From positions 1-64,000 of the forward strand of contig JAJUIB010000006.1 of assembly GCA_029265615.1 (NCBI GenBank): a stretch of 64,000 nucleotides of DNA. Reading direction: 5' to 3'. The translations under genes and the position numbers were made by a program. Origin of the DNA: Spirochaetota bacterium. GTDB taxonomy: Bacteria; Spirochaetota; Spirochaetia; Treponematales; Rectinemataceae. Below are positions 51,601-59,843 of this stretch, piece after piece (position 1 is the first letter of the stretch; every line of letters starts with the position of its first letter). The notes under the pieces are model-generated. The model was not told where the DNA came from and did not search any database. It saw nothing but the letters and a program-made list of their open reading frames with translations.

Positions 51601-51783
51601 GAGCGGGAAGGAAAAGACAAATTCCGTTCCCGGCGCCGAAGACCAGGCAAGGCCCCCGCCAAGCTCTTTGGCGAGCTCCACGCAGAGCCTGAGTCCGAAG
51701 CCCCCCGCTTGAGGCAGGGCGCGCCCTTCCACTACTATGGAGTTATCGTGACCGCATGCTCCTCCCTTGCCACCGCCGCGCGT
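51601..51783 (-). pseudogene. Remnant of a histidine-kinase ATPase domain
   Basis: On the minus strand, in the 460-base gap between sdpI and trpS, one frame reads HDNSIVVEGRALPQAGGFGLRLCVELAKELGGGLAWSSA without interruption as G-x-G-L plus the closing strands (TEFVFSFPL). It resembles the G2 box and end of a kinase HATPase domain (HWE/HisKA_2 style). No N-box, H-box or stop at the expected end exists, and flanking sequence is not kinase-like, so this looks like an eroded fragment. The rest of the gap shows nothing else. Confidence 0.55.
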
Positions 51784-52027
51784 GACCGCCCTGGCCACGC
51801 GCATATCGAGGGCCATGGCATGCGCGGCGGCCCACGCGGCCGACGCTGGTCCTGGCTTAGTGCCGTTCCGCCCGCGCCAGAAGCCTTTCCGCAAGGGCAG
51901 GCCAATGACGCGCCCGGGGAGCGCGGAGCCTCGGAGAGGCGGAAACCGGCAAACGCCAGCACGACGGGCCCCGTCGCGGGCTGTCGTGCGGCCCCCCTCC
52001 CGTGAACCTCCTAAAAAGGAGCGCAGC

Positions 52028-53071
52028 ATGGAAAAGAAACGCATCCTCACGGGCGACCGCCCCACCGGCAAACTTCACCTCGGCCACTACGTTGGTAGTC
52101 TCAAGAACCGCGTCCGCCTCCAGGACGAATACGAGTGCTTCTTCATCATCGCCGACCTCCACACTCTCACGACGAAACCCGAAAAAGAACACATCGAGGC
52201 CCTCGCCGACAACGTCCGCTCGGCTGCCCTCGACTACCTTGCCTGCGGCATCGATCCCCAAAAAAGTGTCATCTACCTGCAGAGCGCCGTGCCCGAGGTC
52301 ATCGAGCTCTCCCTCTACTTCCAGAACCTCATCACCGTCCCCCGACTTTCACGCGTCCCAAGCCTGAAGGAAATGGCCCAGGGCGCCGGCATCGAAGAAA
52401 TGCCCTTCGGCCTCCTCGGCTACCCCGTCCTTCAGGCGGCGGATATCCTCCTCCCCCGCGCCCACCTTGTGCCGGTCGGCAAGGACAACGTCGCCCACGT
52501 CGAGGTAACGCGCGAAATCGCGCGCCGCTTCAACTACCTGTACGGAGAGACCTTCCCCGTACCCGACGTCCTCGTCTCCGAGTACGGTTCCCTCGTCGGC
52601 ACCGACGGAAACGCAAAAATGTCCAAGTCTCTCAACAACGCGATCTTCCTCTCTGACGACGAAAAAACGGTGACAAAGCGTGTCATGTCGATGTATACCG
52701 ATCCGAAGCGGGTATCGGCCGACATACCCGGTACCGTCGAGGGCAACCCCGTCTTCCAGTACCACGATGCGTTCAACCCCGATAAAGCCGAAGTCGAGGA
52801 CCTCAAAGCCCGCTACCGCGCGGGCAAGGTCGGTGATGTCGAAGTCAAGGAAAAGCTCGCACGGGCGCTCAACGCCTTTCTCGATCCCATACGCGAACGC
52901 CGCGCCCACTACGAGGCGCAGACCGGCCTTGTCGACGAGATCATCTATGATGGTACGATGCGCATGCGCGAAGAGGCCCGCACGACCCTCTCGCTCGCTA
53001 AAAAAGCCATGGGCATGAGCGCCGTCTGGAACCGCATCTCCCGCAAGGCGCAGGAAATGAAAAAGAAGTGA
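52028..53071 (+). CDS. trpS: Tryptophanyl-tRNA synthetase
   Basis: Class I aminoacyl-tRNA synthetase, 347 residues. HIGH-type motif in GKLHLGHYVGS and KMSKS in NAKMSKSLNN; AGIEEMPFGLLGYPVLQAADILL is characteristic of TrpRS. ATG 52028 has AAAAGGAG nearby; the open frame extends back to 51767 without support. Ends against the convergent FKBP gene with a shared hairpin. Confidence 0.97.
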   Translation: MEKKRILTGDRPTGKLHLGHYVGSLKNRVRLQDEYECFFIIADLHTLTTKPEKEHIEALADNVRSAALDYLACGIDPQKSVIYLQSAVPEVIELSLYFQNLITVPRLSRVPSLKEMAQGAGIEEMPFGLLGYPVLQAADILLPRAHLVPVGKDNVAHVEVTREIARRFNYLYGETFPVPDVLVSEYGSLVGTDGNAKMSKSLNNAIFLSDDEKTVTKRVMSMYTDPKRVSADIPGTVEGNPVFQYHDAFNPDKAEVEDLKARYRAGKVGDVEVKEKLARALNAFLDPIRERRAHYEAQTGLVDEIIYDGTMRMREEARTTLSLAKKAMGMSAVWNRISRKAQEMKKK

Positions 53072-53113
53072 GTTCGGCGCTCGCCATTATGGGGATGCGT
53101 TCGGCCACAAGCC

Positions 53114-53146
53114 GCTCGGGCACCGGCACGCAGTCCGGGCCCGAGC
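53114..53146. terminator. Bidirectional hairpin between trpS and the FKBP gene
   Basis: Perfect 8-bp stem (GCTCGGGC, complement GCCCGAGC at 53139-53146) followed by CTTT. Confidence 0.6.
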
Positions 53147-53156
53147 CTTTCGGCCG

Positions 53157-53819
53157 CTACTTGCCGATGGAGACGAGCTCGACCTCGAAAATGAGCGCCG
53201 AATTGGGCGCGATGACCTCGCCCGCGCCTTCGGCGCCATAGGCGAGTTCGGCGGGTATCCACAAACGGTACTTCGAGCCCACGCTCATGAGCTGCACACC
53301 CTCCGACCAGCCGGGGATAACCTCGTCGAGACCGAAGGTGACGGGGTCGCCGTTTTCATAGGAGCTGTCGAATACGGTTCCATCGATAAGTCGCCCCTCG
53401 TAGTTCACGGTGACGACATCGCCCGCCTTGGGCTTCGCACCCTTGCCTTCGACGAGCACCTGATACTGAAGCCCGGAGGCCGTGGTTTTCACGCCGGGCT
53501 TTGCCTTGTTCGCGGCGAGGAATTCCCGCCCCGCGGCAAGGTTGGCGGCCGCGCGTTTCTCCTCGGCGGCAGCGAAGGCCGCCCGAATAGCAGTAGCGGC
53601 GGCCTCTTCGGTAAGCCGCGTCGGCTTGCCCGTAAAGTAGTCCTTGAAGCCCGCGACAAAGGCGTCAAGGTCGAGCTCGAGCCCTGAAGATTTCACATTC
53701 GAGGCGAAGTACATCCCGATGCCGTAACTCGCGTCGAGAACAGCGGATGGCGCGCCCTGGGCAGCGAGCGGCAGGGCGGCAAGGAGGAGAATGATGCTCA
53801 AGGCAGGAAGGCGTCTCAT
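53157..53819 (-). CDS. FKBP-type peptidyl-prolyl isomerase, exported
   Basis: 220 residues, Mip/FkpA-like: signal peptide (LPALSIILLLAALPLAAQG), an N-terminal helical dimerisation region (about 25-105) and an FKBP domain with VTVNYEGRLIDGTVFDSSYENG, VIPGWSEGVQLMSVGSKYRLWIP and YG. Catalyses proline isomerisation and chaperones envelope proteins. ATG 53819 has AAAGGA upstream. Confidence 0.95.
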   Translation of the reverse strand: MRRLPALSIILLLAALPLAAQGAPSAVLDASYGIGMYFASNVKSSGLELDLDAFVAGFKDYFTGKPTRLTEEAAATAIRAAFAAAEEKRAAANLAAGREFLAANKAKPGVKTTASGLQYQVLVEGKGAKPKAGDVVTVNYEGRLIDGTVFDSSYENGDPVTFGLDEVIPGWSEGVQLMSVGSKYRLWIPAELAYGAEGAGEVIAPNSALIFEVELVSIGK

Positions 53820-54013
53820 GGTGTATCCTTTCGTGCGTAAGGTTGCAGGCAAGTATAGCGCGCAGGGGAAGGGAGGGACAGCCACCCCTTAAAGGCGCCT
53901 TGGTCTTGCAGCCCAAACAGGCTCCGCTATAGTTGAAGAGCGGTTCCAGGCACGAGGACTCTGCGCCGATTGCCTCCGGGGAATGCCCAGGCACCACACA
54001 CGAGGAGGATGCC

Positions 54014-54529
54014 ATGCTCGATAGTGCGCTACTTGCCGCCATAAAGGCGGGAATGAAAGGGGAACTCGATTCGGTGACCGTCTACGAGGATGCCGCCGCG
54101 GCCGCCGAAGGCGAGGTACGAGAATTCTTCCAAGAACGGGCGGAGGAGGAAAAGCGGCATTTCAATTACCTCCTCGGCTATTACAAAAAGGCGACGATCA
54201 ATCTGACGCCCGAGCGCAATGCCGAAGCAGAACTCGGGACCAACGCGAAGTCAGGCGGCACATGGCGCTCGGCGATCGTGGGGGAATACTTTCTCAAACA
54301 GATCGCGACGACGAAACGGCTCTCCGCAGCGGTCGCCGCGGCAATCCATCTCGAGGCCGATTCGATCCGCCTCTACCGCGACTGGGCGGCCCGCGCCGAA
54401 GGAGGGGCGCTCAAAGAACTTCTTACAACCCTCGTCGAATGGGAAGAGCGGCACTACGCCGATCTCCTCCGTATCCAAGAGGAATCTGAGCGCTATTATT
54501 TCGATCTAAACCGTTTCGAACCCTTCTAG
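54014..54529 (+). CDS. Ferritin-like (rubrerythrin-type) diiron protein
   Basis: 171 residues forming a four-helix bundle. Two half-sites are visible: E17 with E46-x-x-H49 (EEEKRH), and the later pair ending EWEERH. No rubredoxin iron-sulfur tail is present, so it is erythrin-like rather than complete rubrerythrin. Likely peroxide detoxification or iron handling under low oxygen. ATG 54014 has GAGGAGG upstream. Confidence 0.9.
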   Translation: MLDSALLAAIKAGMKGELDSVTVYEDAAAAAEGEVREFFQERAEEEKRHFNYLLGYYKKATINLTPERNAEAELGTNAKSGGTWRSAIVGEYFLKQIATTKRLSAAVAAAIHLEADSIRLYRDWAARAEGGALKELLTTLVEWEERHYADLLRIQEESERYYFDLNRFEPF

Positions 54530-54561
54530 CCGCGTAGGGGGGCCTTGGGTACAATCGCACC

Positions 54562-55326
54562 ATGAATCAGGTCCCAAGCCCCCTCGCCTTTGCGCTTCTC
54601 GTGCTTGCCGCCGCGGTAGCCGGCTTTGTCGATAGCATCGCAGGCGGCGGTGGCATTATCACCCTACCCGCCCTCCTCGCGGCAGGGCTTCCGCCCCATC
54701 TTGCGCTGGGGACAAACAAGCTCCAATCGAGCTTCGGAAGCCTTGCGGCAACCCTCCGCTACCGCGCAGGCGGCGCGCTTAAGCTTGGCGCCATACTTCC
54801 CGGCCTCGCAGCGACGGCGCTCGGCGCGGCACTCGGCGCGGTTGCGGTCGGCGCCATCAATCCCGCATTCCTCCGCGTGCTCATCCCGATCCTCCTTGCC
54901 TGCATTCTCGTTTTCTTGCTCATAAAGCCGCGCTTCGGGGTTTCCGCAGGCAGGCGGAGAATTCCGCACCTTCCCTTCTGGATCGGGGCGGGGCTCGTTC
55001 TCGGATTCTACGACGGCTTCTTCGGCCCGGGAACGGGTACCTTTTGGGCAATTGCCCTCGTCGCGCTCGCAGGTCTCGATCTCGGAGCGGCGACCGCAAA
55101 CACCAAGGCAGCGAACTTCGCGAGCAACATCGTCTCACTCGGCGTTTTTCTGTCCGCTGGCACGGTGATCGCTCCCGTCGGGCTCGCAATGGGCCTTGCG
55201 CAGGCGCTCGGGGCCCTCCTAGGAAGCCGCATGGTGCTCAAAAACGGTGCGCCCTTCGTGCGCATCGTTCTCCTCGTGATGACCGCGGGGATGATCGTTT
55301 ACCTCGTCGTCCGCTACTGGCTCTAA
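54562..55326 (+). CDS. TSUP-family (TauE/SafE, DUF81) membrane transporter
   Basis: 254 residues, about eight membrane helices. Family motifs: GFVDSIAGGGGIITLPALLAAGLPPHLALGTNK and the second-half repeat GFYDGFFGPGTGTFWAIALVALAGLDLGAATANTKAANFASN. Exports or imports sulfonates, sulfite or similar anions; substrate unknown. TACAAT ends six bases before its ATG, another leaderless candidate. The stop overlaps that of the convergent gene. Confidence 0.92.
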   Translation: MNQVPSPLAFALLVLAAAVAGFVDSIAGGGGIITLPALLAAGLPPHLALGTNKLQSSFGSLAATLRYRAGGALKLGAILPGLAATALGAALGAVAVGAINPAFLRVLIPILLACILVFLLIKPRFGVSAGRRRIPHLPFWIGAGLVLGFYDGFFGPGTGTFWAIALVALAGLDLGAATANTKAANFASNIVSLGVFLSAGTVIAPVGLAMGLAQALGALLGSRMVLKNGAPFVRIVLLVMTAGMIVYLVVRYWL

Positions 55327-55949
55327 AGCGGGCGCCGTGCGCGCCCCTCGCCGAGGAGGCGAGGAACGATGGCGCCCGAGGAAAGCTCCGCGAGAAGGGC
55401 GGAAAAACGCGTTAGACGATCCTTGGGAAGTTCCACGACGAGCCGTACCGCCTCGGCAAAGTCCTCCTCAAGGACGACACCCAATTCGGCTATGGCGAGC
55501 GCGCGGACCCGCTCGTAGAGACCGTAGGGGAGCTCGAACTCGGCGCGCGCGACCTCGACGAGGGCCGCGCGCCGCGCACGACCCAGAGCGGCCTTTCCCG
55601 CCTCGGCGTATGCGCGGACAAGGCCCCCCGTGCCGAGGAGTGTTCCGCCGAACCAGCGCGTCACCACGACCGCGACGTTCCCAAAACCCGAGCCCTTGAG
55701 CGTCGCGAGGAGGGGGCGCCCCGCCGTGCCGGAGGGCTCTCCGTCATCCGAGCAGAACTCCAGACTCGAACCTCCGCCGCCCACGATGAAGGCGGGCACA
55801 TGGTGCGTCGCATCGGGAAATTCCGCGCGGATCCGTGCCACGAAGGCCCGAGCCTCCTCGACCGAGTCGACGGGAGAAAGACTTGCGAGGAAGCGCGAAT
55901 TGAGGACCACGGTTTCCGTCCTCACCGCTTCAAGAGGGACGACGAGCAT
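55323..55949 (-). CDS. YigZ/IMPACT-family protein (UPF0029)
   Basis: 208 residues. Family core: FLASLSPVDSVEEARAFVARIRAEFPDATHHVPAF, DDGEPSGTAGRPLL and VTRWFGGTLLGTGGLVRAYAEA, followed by a C-terminal DUF1949-like domain. Homologues bind nucleic acids or influence translation regulation. Its TAG and the facing TAA overlap in the tetranucleotide CTAA. A -10-like TATACC ends seven bases before the ATG. Confidence 0.92.
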   Translation of the reverse strand: MLVVPLEAVRTETVVLNSRFLASLSPVDSVEEARAFVARIRAEFPDATHHVPAFIVGGGGSSLEFCSDDGEPSGTAGRPLLATLKGSGFGNVAVVVTRWFGGTLLGTGGLVRAYAEAGKAALGRARRAALVEVARAEFELPYGLYERVRALAIAELGVVLEEDFAEAVRLVVELPKDRLTRFSALLAELSSGAIVPRLLGEGRARRPL

Positions 55950-56092
55950 GCACGATGGTATAGCATGACGCGATCATCCATGTCGCGCCTGCCTCTGGCA
56001 TTGTGCCTCTTGCGCTTCTGCGCTAGCTTTGAGGAAAGCCGCAGAGCGGGTGCCGCGCGAACGCCTCAGCAGTAAGGAAAGCACAGGACGCC

Positions 56093-57049
56093 ATGGAACA
56101 CCTGATTTTCGCGATCTACATTCTCCTCTTCGCCACGGGCTTTATGGGCATCGCCGCCCTCGCCTTTTTGCGGATCCGTTCAGGCTGGCGGCGGCTCGAT
56201 GTCTTTCTCCTTGTTCAAGCTCTGTATGTGACGGGGCTCATGCTGGTTGGCGTCTATTTTTATCTTAACAACATTACAGAGGCAGGAAGGGATACCGCCG
56301 ACGGCCTTGCGCCCTCCCTCACCCTCGGCTTCGGCATTGCATCAACACTTGTCAACGGTAGCATCTACCTCGCCGCCGCGCTTGCCATCGGTAAATTCGA
56401 CTGCGGCGCTCGAAAGGGCATCGTGCCGACGGTACGCGCACTCGCCCTCCTCGTCGTCGTGCAGACGCTTACAGAGCTCGGACTCGCGGTCGCAGGCGCG
56501 CGCGGCGCATCCGTCGCGGACACGCTCATCCGGAGCGACGAATGGCAATTTGGCGGCTACGTTCTTACGGGACTCACGATCGGCGCATTCGGCTTTGCGC
56601 TCCTCGTCGCGGCACGAACTGAGGAGCGTCCATCGATGCGCCTCCTCCTCCGCGGCTACGGCCTCTCGGCGCTCGGCTTCGCGCCGTTCGGCTTTGTCGA
56701 GTGGGCGCTCAACCGTTCAAGCGGCGTTCCTTGGCGTCCCCTCTCCCTCGACTACCTGTTCTACCTCGCATGGAACCTTGTCGCTATTGCGGCATTCGCA
56801 CGCTCGCTCGTCCGCGGCGAAGCCGCCGGCCCCGTACTGAGCGCCGTGCCCGAGGAAACGGCGGACGCGCTCGGCCTTACGGCGCGCGAACGCGACATGG
56901 CGCTCATGATTGCGCGCGGACTTGCAAACAAGGAAATTGCCGCTGAGCTCGGCATATCCCCCGCGACCGTCCGCACCCACATCTACAATCTCTACCGCAA
57001 GGTGGGAGCCCGGAGCCGTGTCGAGCTCATCAACAAACTCAGGACATGA
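56093..57049 (+). CDS. Membrane-bound LuxR-type regulator
   Basis: 318 residues. Seven hydrophobic helices (about 1-245) and a C-terminal LuxR HTH (about 255-318: LTARERDMALMIARGLANKEIAAELGISPATVRTHIYNLYRKVGARSR). The sensor is in the membrane, with the DNA-binding domain cytoplasmic. Homologous architecture is seen in other one-component membrane regulators; no ligand is known. It may control the outer-membrane protein gene that follows convergently. Confidence 0.88.
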   Translation: MEHLIFAIYILLFATGFMGIAALAFLRIRSGWRRLDVFLLVQALYVTGLMLVGVYFYLNNITEAGRDTADGLAPSLTLGFGIASTLVNGSIYLAAALAIGKFDCGARKGIVPTVRALALLVVVQTLTELGLAVAGARGASVADTLIRSDEWQFGGYVLTGLTIGAFGFALLVAARTEERPSMRLLLRGYGLSALGFAPFGFVEWALNRSSGVPWRPLSLDYLFYLAWNLVAIAAFARSLVRGEAAGPVLSAVPEETADALGLTARERDMALMIARGLANKEIAAELGISPATVRTHIYNLYRKVGARSRVELINKLRT

Positions 57050-57109
57050 ACAAGGCCGGCCACGCCGAAACAGCGCAGCCAACCACAACACGGCGGAGCG
57101 GCCGCCTTT

Positions 57110-57688
57110 CTACTGCAGGGTCGTCTGCCAGGTCGCCCTGACGGCGAGCCCCGCTTCGGGACCCGAGAGGCTACGCCCTTCGTAGTCTGAGGCCTCGGGC
57201 GCAAGGCGCCACGCCGCCCAAGGCCTGAGCGACCAGCGGACACCCAAGGGGACTTCGACGCCGACGATGAATGACAGCGAGAAGAACTTCTCCGCGTCAT
57301 CGCCGGTGTAGGCGCCGCGCTCGTCGGCGCGTTCGCGGACGACGCCGCCGAGCGCAAGCCGCCCATAGGGACGCACCGCGCCATATTGCCCGAATGCGAC
57401 GCCGAGGGTGCCACCATAATGAACGGCCCCCGCCTTGAGGAGGTCAGGGCTCCCAAACTCAAGCGGCAGGATTGCGAGATATGTGCCAAGTTCCACGGGC
57501 CCCAGGAATATCCCCGCATCGAATGCGCCAAGGGGACGGGGAACGCCGCCAGCCATCGAAAGGCCGAGCCCCGCCTCTGCGTACGAATTCCAGGTTAAGC
57601 CCTCGGCACCCACGCCGAAGCTTGCCGCGAGCGCAAGTGCGAGCACCGTGACCCATCGCGGTGCGGGACGACCTCGTGTTCGATCCAT
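57110..57688 (-). CDS. Small outer-membrane beta-barrel-like protein
   Basis: 192 residues with a signal peptide (VTVLALALAASFGVGAEG). The mature chain shows alternating strands with aromatic girdles (WNSYAEAGLGLSMAGG, VHYGGTLGVAFGQYG, VRPYGRLALGGVV, FSLSFIVGVEVPLG, WSLRPWAAWRLAP). An eight-strand barrel is plausible. ATG 57688 has AGGAGA seven bases upstream; ATG 57694 is too close to it. Confidence 0.78.
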   Translation of the reverse strand: MDRTRGRPAPRWVTVLALALAASFGVGAEGLTWNSYAEAGLGLSMAGGVPRPLGAFDAGIFLGPVELGTYLAILPLEFGSPDLLKAGAVHYGGTLGVAFGQYGAVRPYGRLALGGVVRERADERGAYTGDDAEKFFSLSFIVGVEVPLGVRWSLRPWAAWRLAPEASDYEGRSLSGPEAGLAVRATWQTTLQ

Positions 57689-57751
57689 GTCCATTCTCCT
57701 GTCATAGAGAAATCACTATCCGGGCGCGCAACGCGGCCCGTGTGTTTTTAT

Positions 57752-58396
57752 TTACGGTCGATGCCCGGGCCCGCGGGCACGATGCCCCAGACACGGCAAA
57801 AACATGCCGGTACGCGCCACGTACGCATCCCAGTCGGAGCCGAAACGACGCGCAAGCTCAGCCTCCTCGCGGCGGGCAAGAGAAACATAGAGCCCCACGA
57901 GAATCGGATAGAGACAAAGGAGGGGGATGGTCGCCCACTCGGCGAGGATGCCTCCCGCGATAAGGAGGAAGCCCGTATACTGCGGATGGCGGATGTACGC
58001 GTAGAGCCCCTCCCTGACAAGACGCCCCTGGCCATCCTCCTTGCTCCAGTAGTCGCGATGGATGCGCGACCAGCCTGCGACGATGAGCGCCCCACCTATA
58101 AGCGTCGCCGCGACCGCCACATACACCCCCGCATCACCCACCAATCCGGATAATGTGTGCCCCCAAAGGATTCCTTCGGGAAGACTGCGACCAAAAGCCC
58201 ACATCACAAAGTAGAGTGAGAGCGGGACACCGAACATCTCGAATGCGAACGCGACAATGAAGGCAAAAAACACGCCCGCAGGTTTGCGGTCGGCTTTTTT
58301 GTAAAACGGCACAAATGCGAGAAATGCGGCATACATGAGTATCCAGAGCACGACCGCCCACCACATGCCATAGTGGCTCCACACGCTCTCGTTCAT
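57752..58396 (-). CDS. Isoprenylcysteine methyltransferase-like membrane protein (ICMT/PEMT family)
   Basis: 214 residues, about five hydrophobic helices. The C-terminal signature LVREGLYAYIRHPQYTGFLLIAGG and a closing EEAELARRFGSDWDAYVARTGMFLP match the ICMT/PEMT family, SAM-dependent methylases of lipids or thiols. ATG 58396 has AGGAAG five bases upstream; the open frame continues to 58771. Confidence 0.85.
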   Translation of the reverse strand: MNESVWSHYGMWWAVVLWILMYAAFLAFVPFYKKADRKPAGVFFAFIVAFAFEMFGVPLSLYFVMWAFGRSLPEGILWGHTLSGLVGDAGVYVAVAATLIGGALIVAGWSRIHRDYWSKEDGQGRLVREGLYAYIRHPQYTGFLLIAGGILAEWATIPLLCLYPILVGLYVSLARREEAELARRFGSDWDAYVARTGMFLPCLGHRARGPGHRP

Positions 58397-58661
58397 GACG
58401 GCTTCCTGCCTCCCCAGGCCCACCCAAGGACCTGTCAATGAAGTACGAGCGCAACGATATCCTTCGCTGCACATGCGTCCTATCGACAAGAGCTCGTAGA
58501 TCGCACCTTTGGCGACTACAAACAATGTCGTAGACGGTGGCGCGGTCCGCATCGGACGAGCTTCGTAGAACGCGGGGCGGCATTCCCCGTGCTTTTTCGT
58601 ATGGTCTGCGAAGGCCGGCAAGCTCGATAGTGCTCGCATCACCCAGCGAAAGGAGCACAGC

Positions 58662-59735
58662 ATGGGTAAATCGAAGATTTTCGGCGGCATGCTTGCCGCA
58701 GGGATCTCAGTTTCGCTCGTCGCCTGCGCAGGAAGCGCGAGCATCAGGGGAGAAAGTGGCGCAGACCTCACGCTCGAGGTCGATTTTGCCGAAGCGGTTG
58801 AAATCGGCGGAGTTCGCCAGTGGATTTACGCGGCAGGGAGCTCGCGGGAGGCACCAGTCCTCCTTTGGCTCGACGGCGGACCGGGCGGCTCGGAGCTTGG
58901 GACTGTGCGGCGCTACCTCGGCCCCCTCCATGAGCACTTTATCGTCGTCTGCTGGGATCAACGCGGTACGGGCAAAACGCGCCGCACATCGAAAAGTTTG
59001 AAGGGCGTCACAGTGGAACGCTATGTCGAGGACGTGCTCGAACTCTCGCGCCATCTTGCCGCGCGCTTTGGCCGCGAGAAAATCTATCTCGTCGGACACT
59101 CGTGGGGTTCGATTATCGGCGTCATGGCGGCCGCACGGGCGCCTGAGCTCTTCGCGGCATACGTCGGCGTTGGCCAGCAGGTCAATTCGGTCGAAAACGA
59201 TCGGATCGGCTGGCGCATGGTCCGTGACGGCGCTCGGGCCGCAGGAGAGGAAAAAGTCGCACGAACCCTCGAGGCCTACGGTGAGCCCCCATATACGGAC
59301 GGCGCACAGTATTTCTACCTTTTCCGTCGCCTCTACGAATACAGCCCACACCCACCCAGGCCCTCCGGCTTCGATTCCACCTGGTACTTTCGCGCACGGG
59401 AACACGCGCTCCGTGATCGGATCGCCGTCTACCGCGGTCTCGTCGAGGGCGTGAGCGAGGTGTATCCCCAGCTCGCCGATCTCGACTTCGAACGAGACGT
59501 GCCTCGCCTCGACTGTCCGCTCTTCATCGTCAACGGGCGATACGATCTCACCTGCGTTGCGACGATCGCCGCGCGCTGGTTCGCCAAGGTTGAAGCGCCG
59601 CACAAGGAGCTCGTGTGGTTTGAAAACTCGGGGCACAACCCCTGCTACCAGGAACCCGAGGCATTCATCGAGTTCCTGGCAAACAGGGTGCTTGGTTCCA
59701 CGGCAACTGCAGGCGCCGAGAGAGCAGCCCAGTAA
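58662..59735 (+). CDS. Lipoprotein alpha/beta hydrolase, proline-iminopeptidase-like
   Basis: 357 residues. Lipobox LVAC after GMLAAGISVS. The hydrolase core has the oxyanion LDGGPGGSE, CWDQRGTGKT, nucleophile elbow GHSWGS, a lid region, NGRYDLT acid and ENSGHNP histidine. The GGPGG plus DQRG pattern is typical of prolyl iminopeptidases and related amidases. Anchored to the envelope. ATG 58662 has AAAGGAGC upstream. Confidence 0.9.
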   Translation: MGKSKIFGGMLAAGISVSLVACAGSASIRGESGADLTLEVDFAEAVEIGGVRQWIYAAGSSREAPVLLWLDGGPGGSELGTVRRYLGPLHEHFIVVCWDQRGTGKTRRTSKSLKGVTVERYVEDVLELSRHLAARFGREKIYLVGHSWGSIIGVMAAARAPELFAAYVGVGQQVNSVENDRIGWRMVRDGARAAGEEKVARTLEAYGEPPYTDGAQYFYLFRRLYEYSPHPPRPSGFDSTWYFRAREHALRDRIAVYRGLVEGVSEVYPQLADLDFERDVPRLDCPLFIVNGRYDLTCVATIAARWFAKVEAPHKELVWFENSGHNPCYQEPEAFIEFLANRVLGSTATAGAERAAQ

Positions 59736-59745
59736 GAGGTAAGCG

Positions 59746-59841
59746 GACCGCACAGGGCCGTGCGTGCTTAGCCGCGCCGCGATCTTCGCGCACGGTCGAT
59801 CGCGCACGGCCTTACATAGGCCGTGCGCCCTGTATGCGGTC
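59746..59841. repeat. Nested inverted repeats between convergent genes
   Basis: Outer arms GACCGCACAGGGC (59746-59758) and GCCCTGTATGCGGTC (59827-59841) pair with a two-base bulge. Inside, GCGCACGGCC-TTACATA-GGCCGTGCGC (59802-59828) forms a perfect 10-bp hairpin. Probably a bidirectional terminator, though alternative foldings exist. Confidence 0.7.
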
Positions 59842-59843
59842 GT

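Noticed and set aside
50842-52071. 409-codon minus-strand ORF spanning sdpI
   Set aside because: As a gene it is a shadow; only the short kinase-like part in the intergenic gap is kept, as a remnant.
55965-56075. 36-codon ORF just before the LuxR gene
   Set aside because: Hydrophobic start and good position for a leader peptide, but no clear ribosome-binding site or promoter; left uncalled.
58397-58661. 265-base divergent gap with three CGTAGA words
   Set aside because: Looked for an RNA gene or operator; the words are short and irregular and no consistent structure was found.
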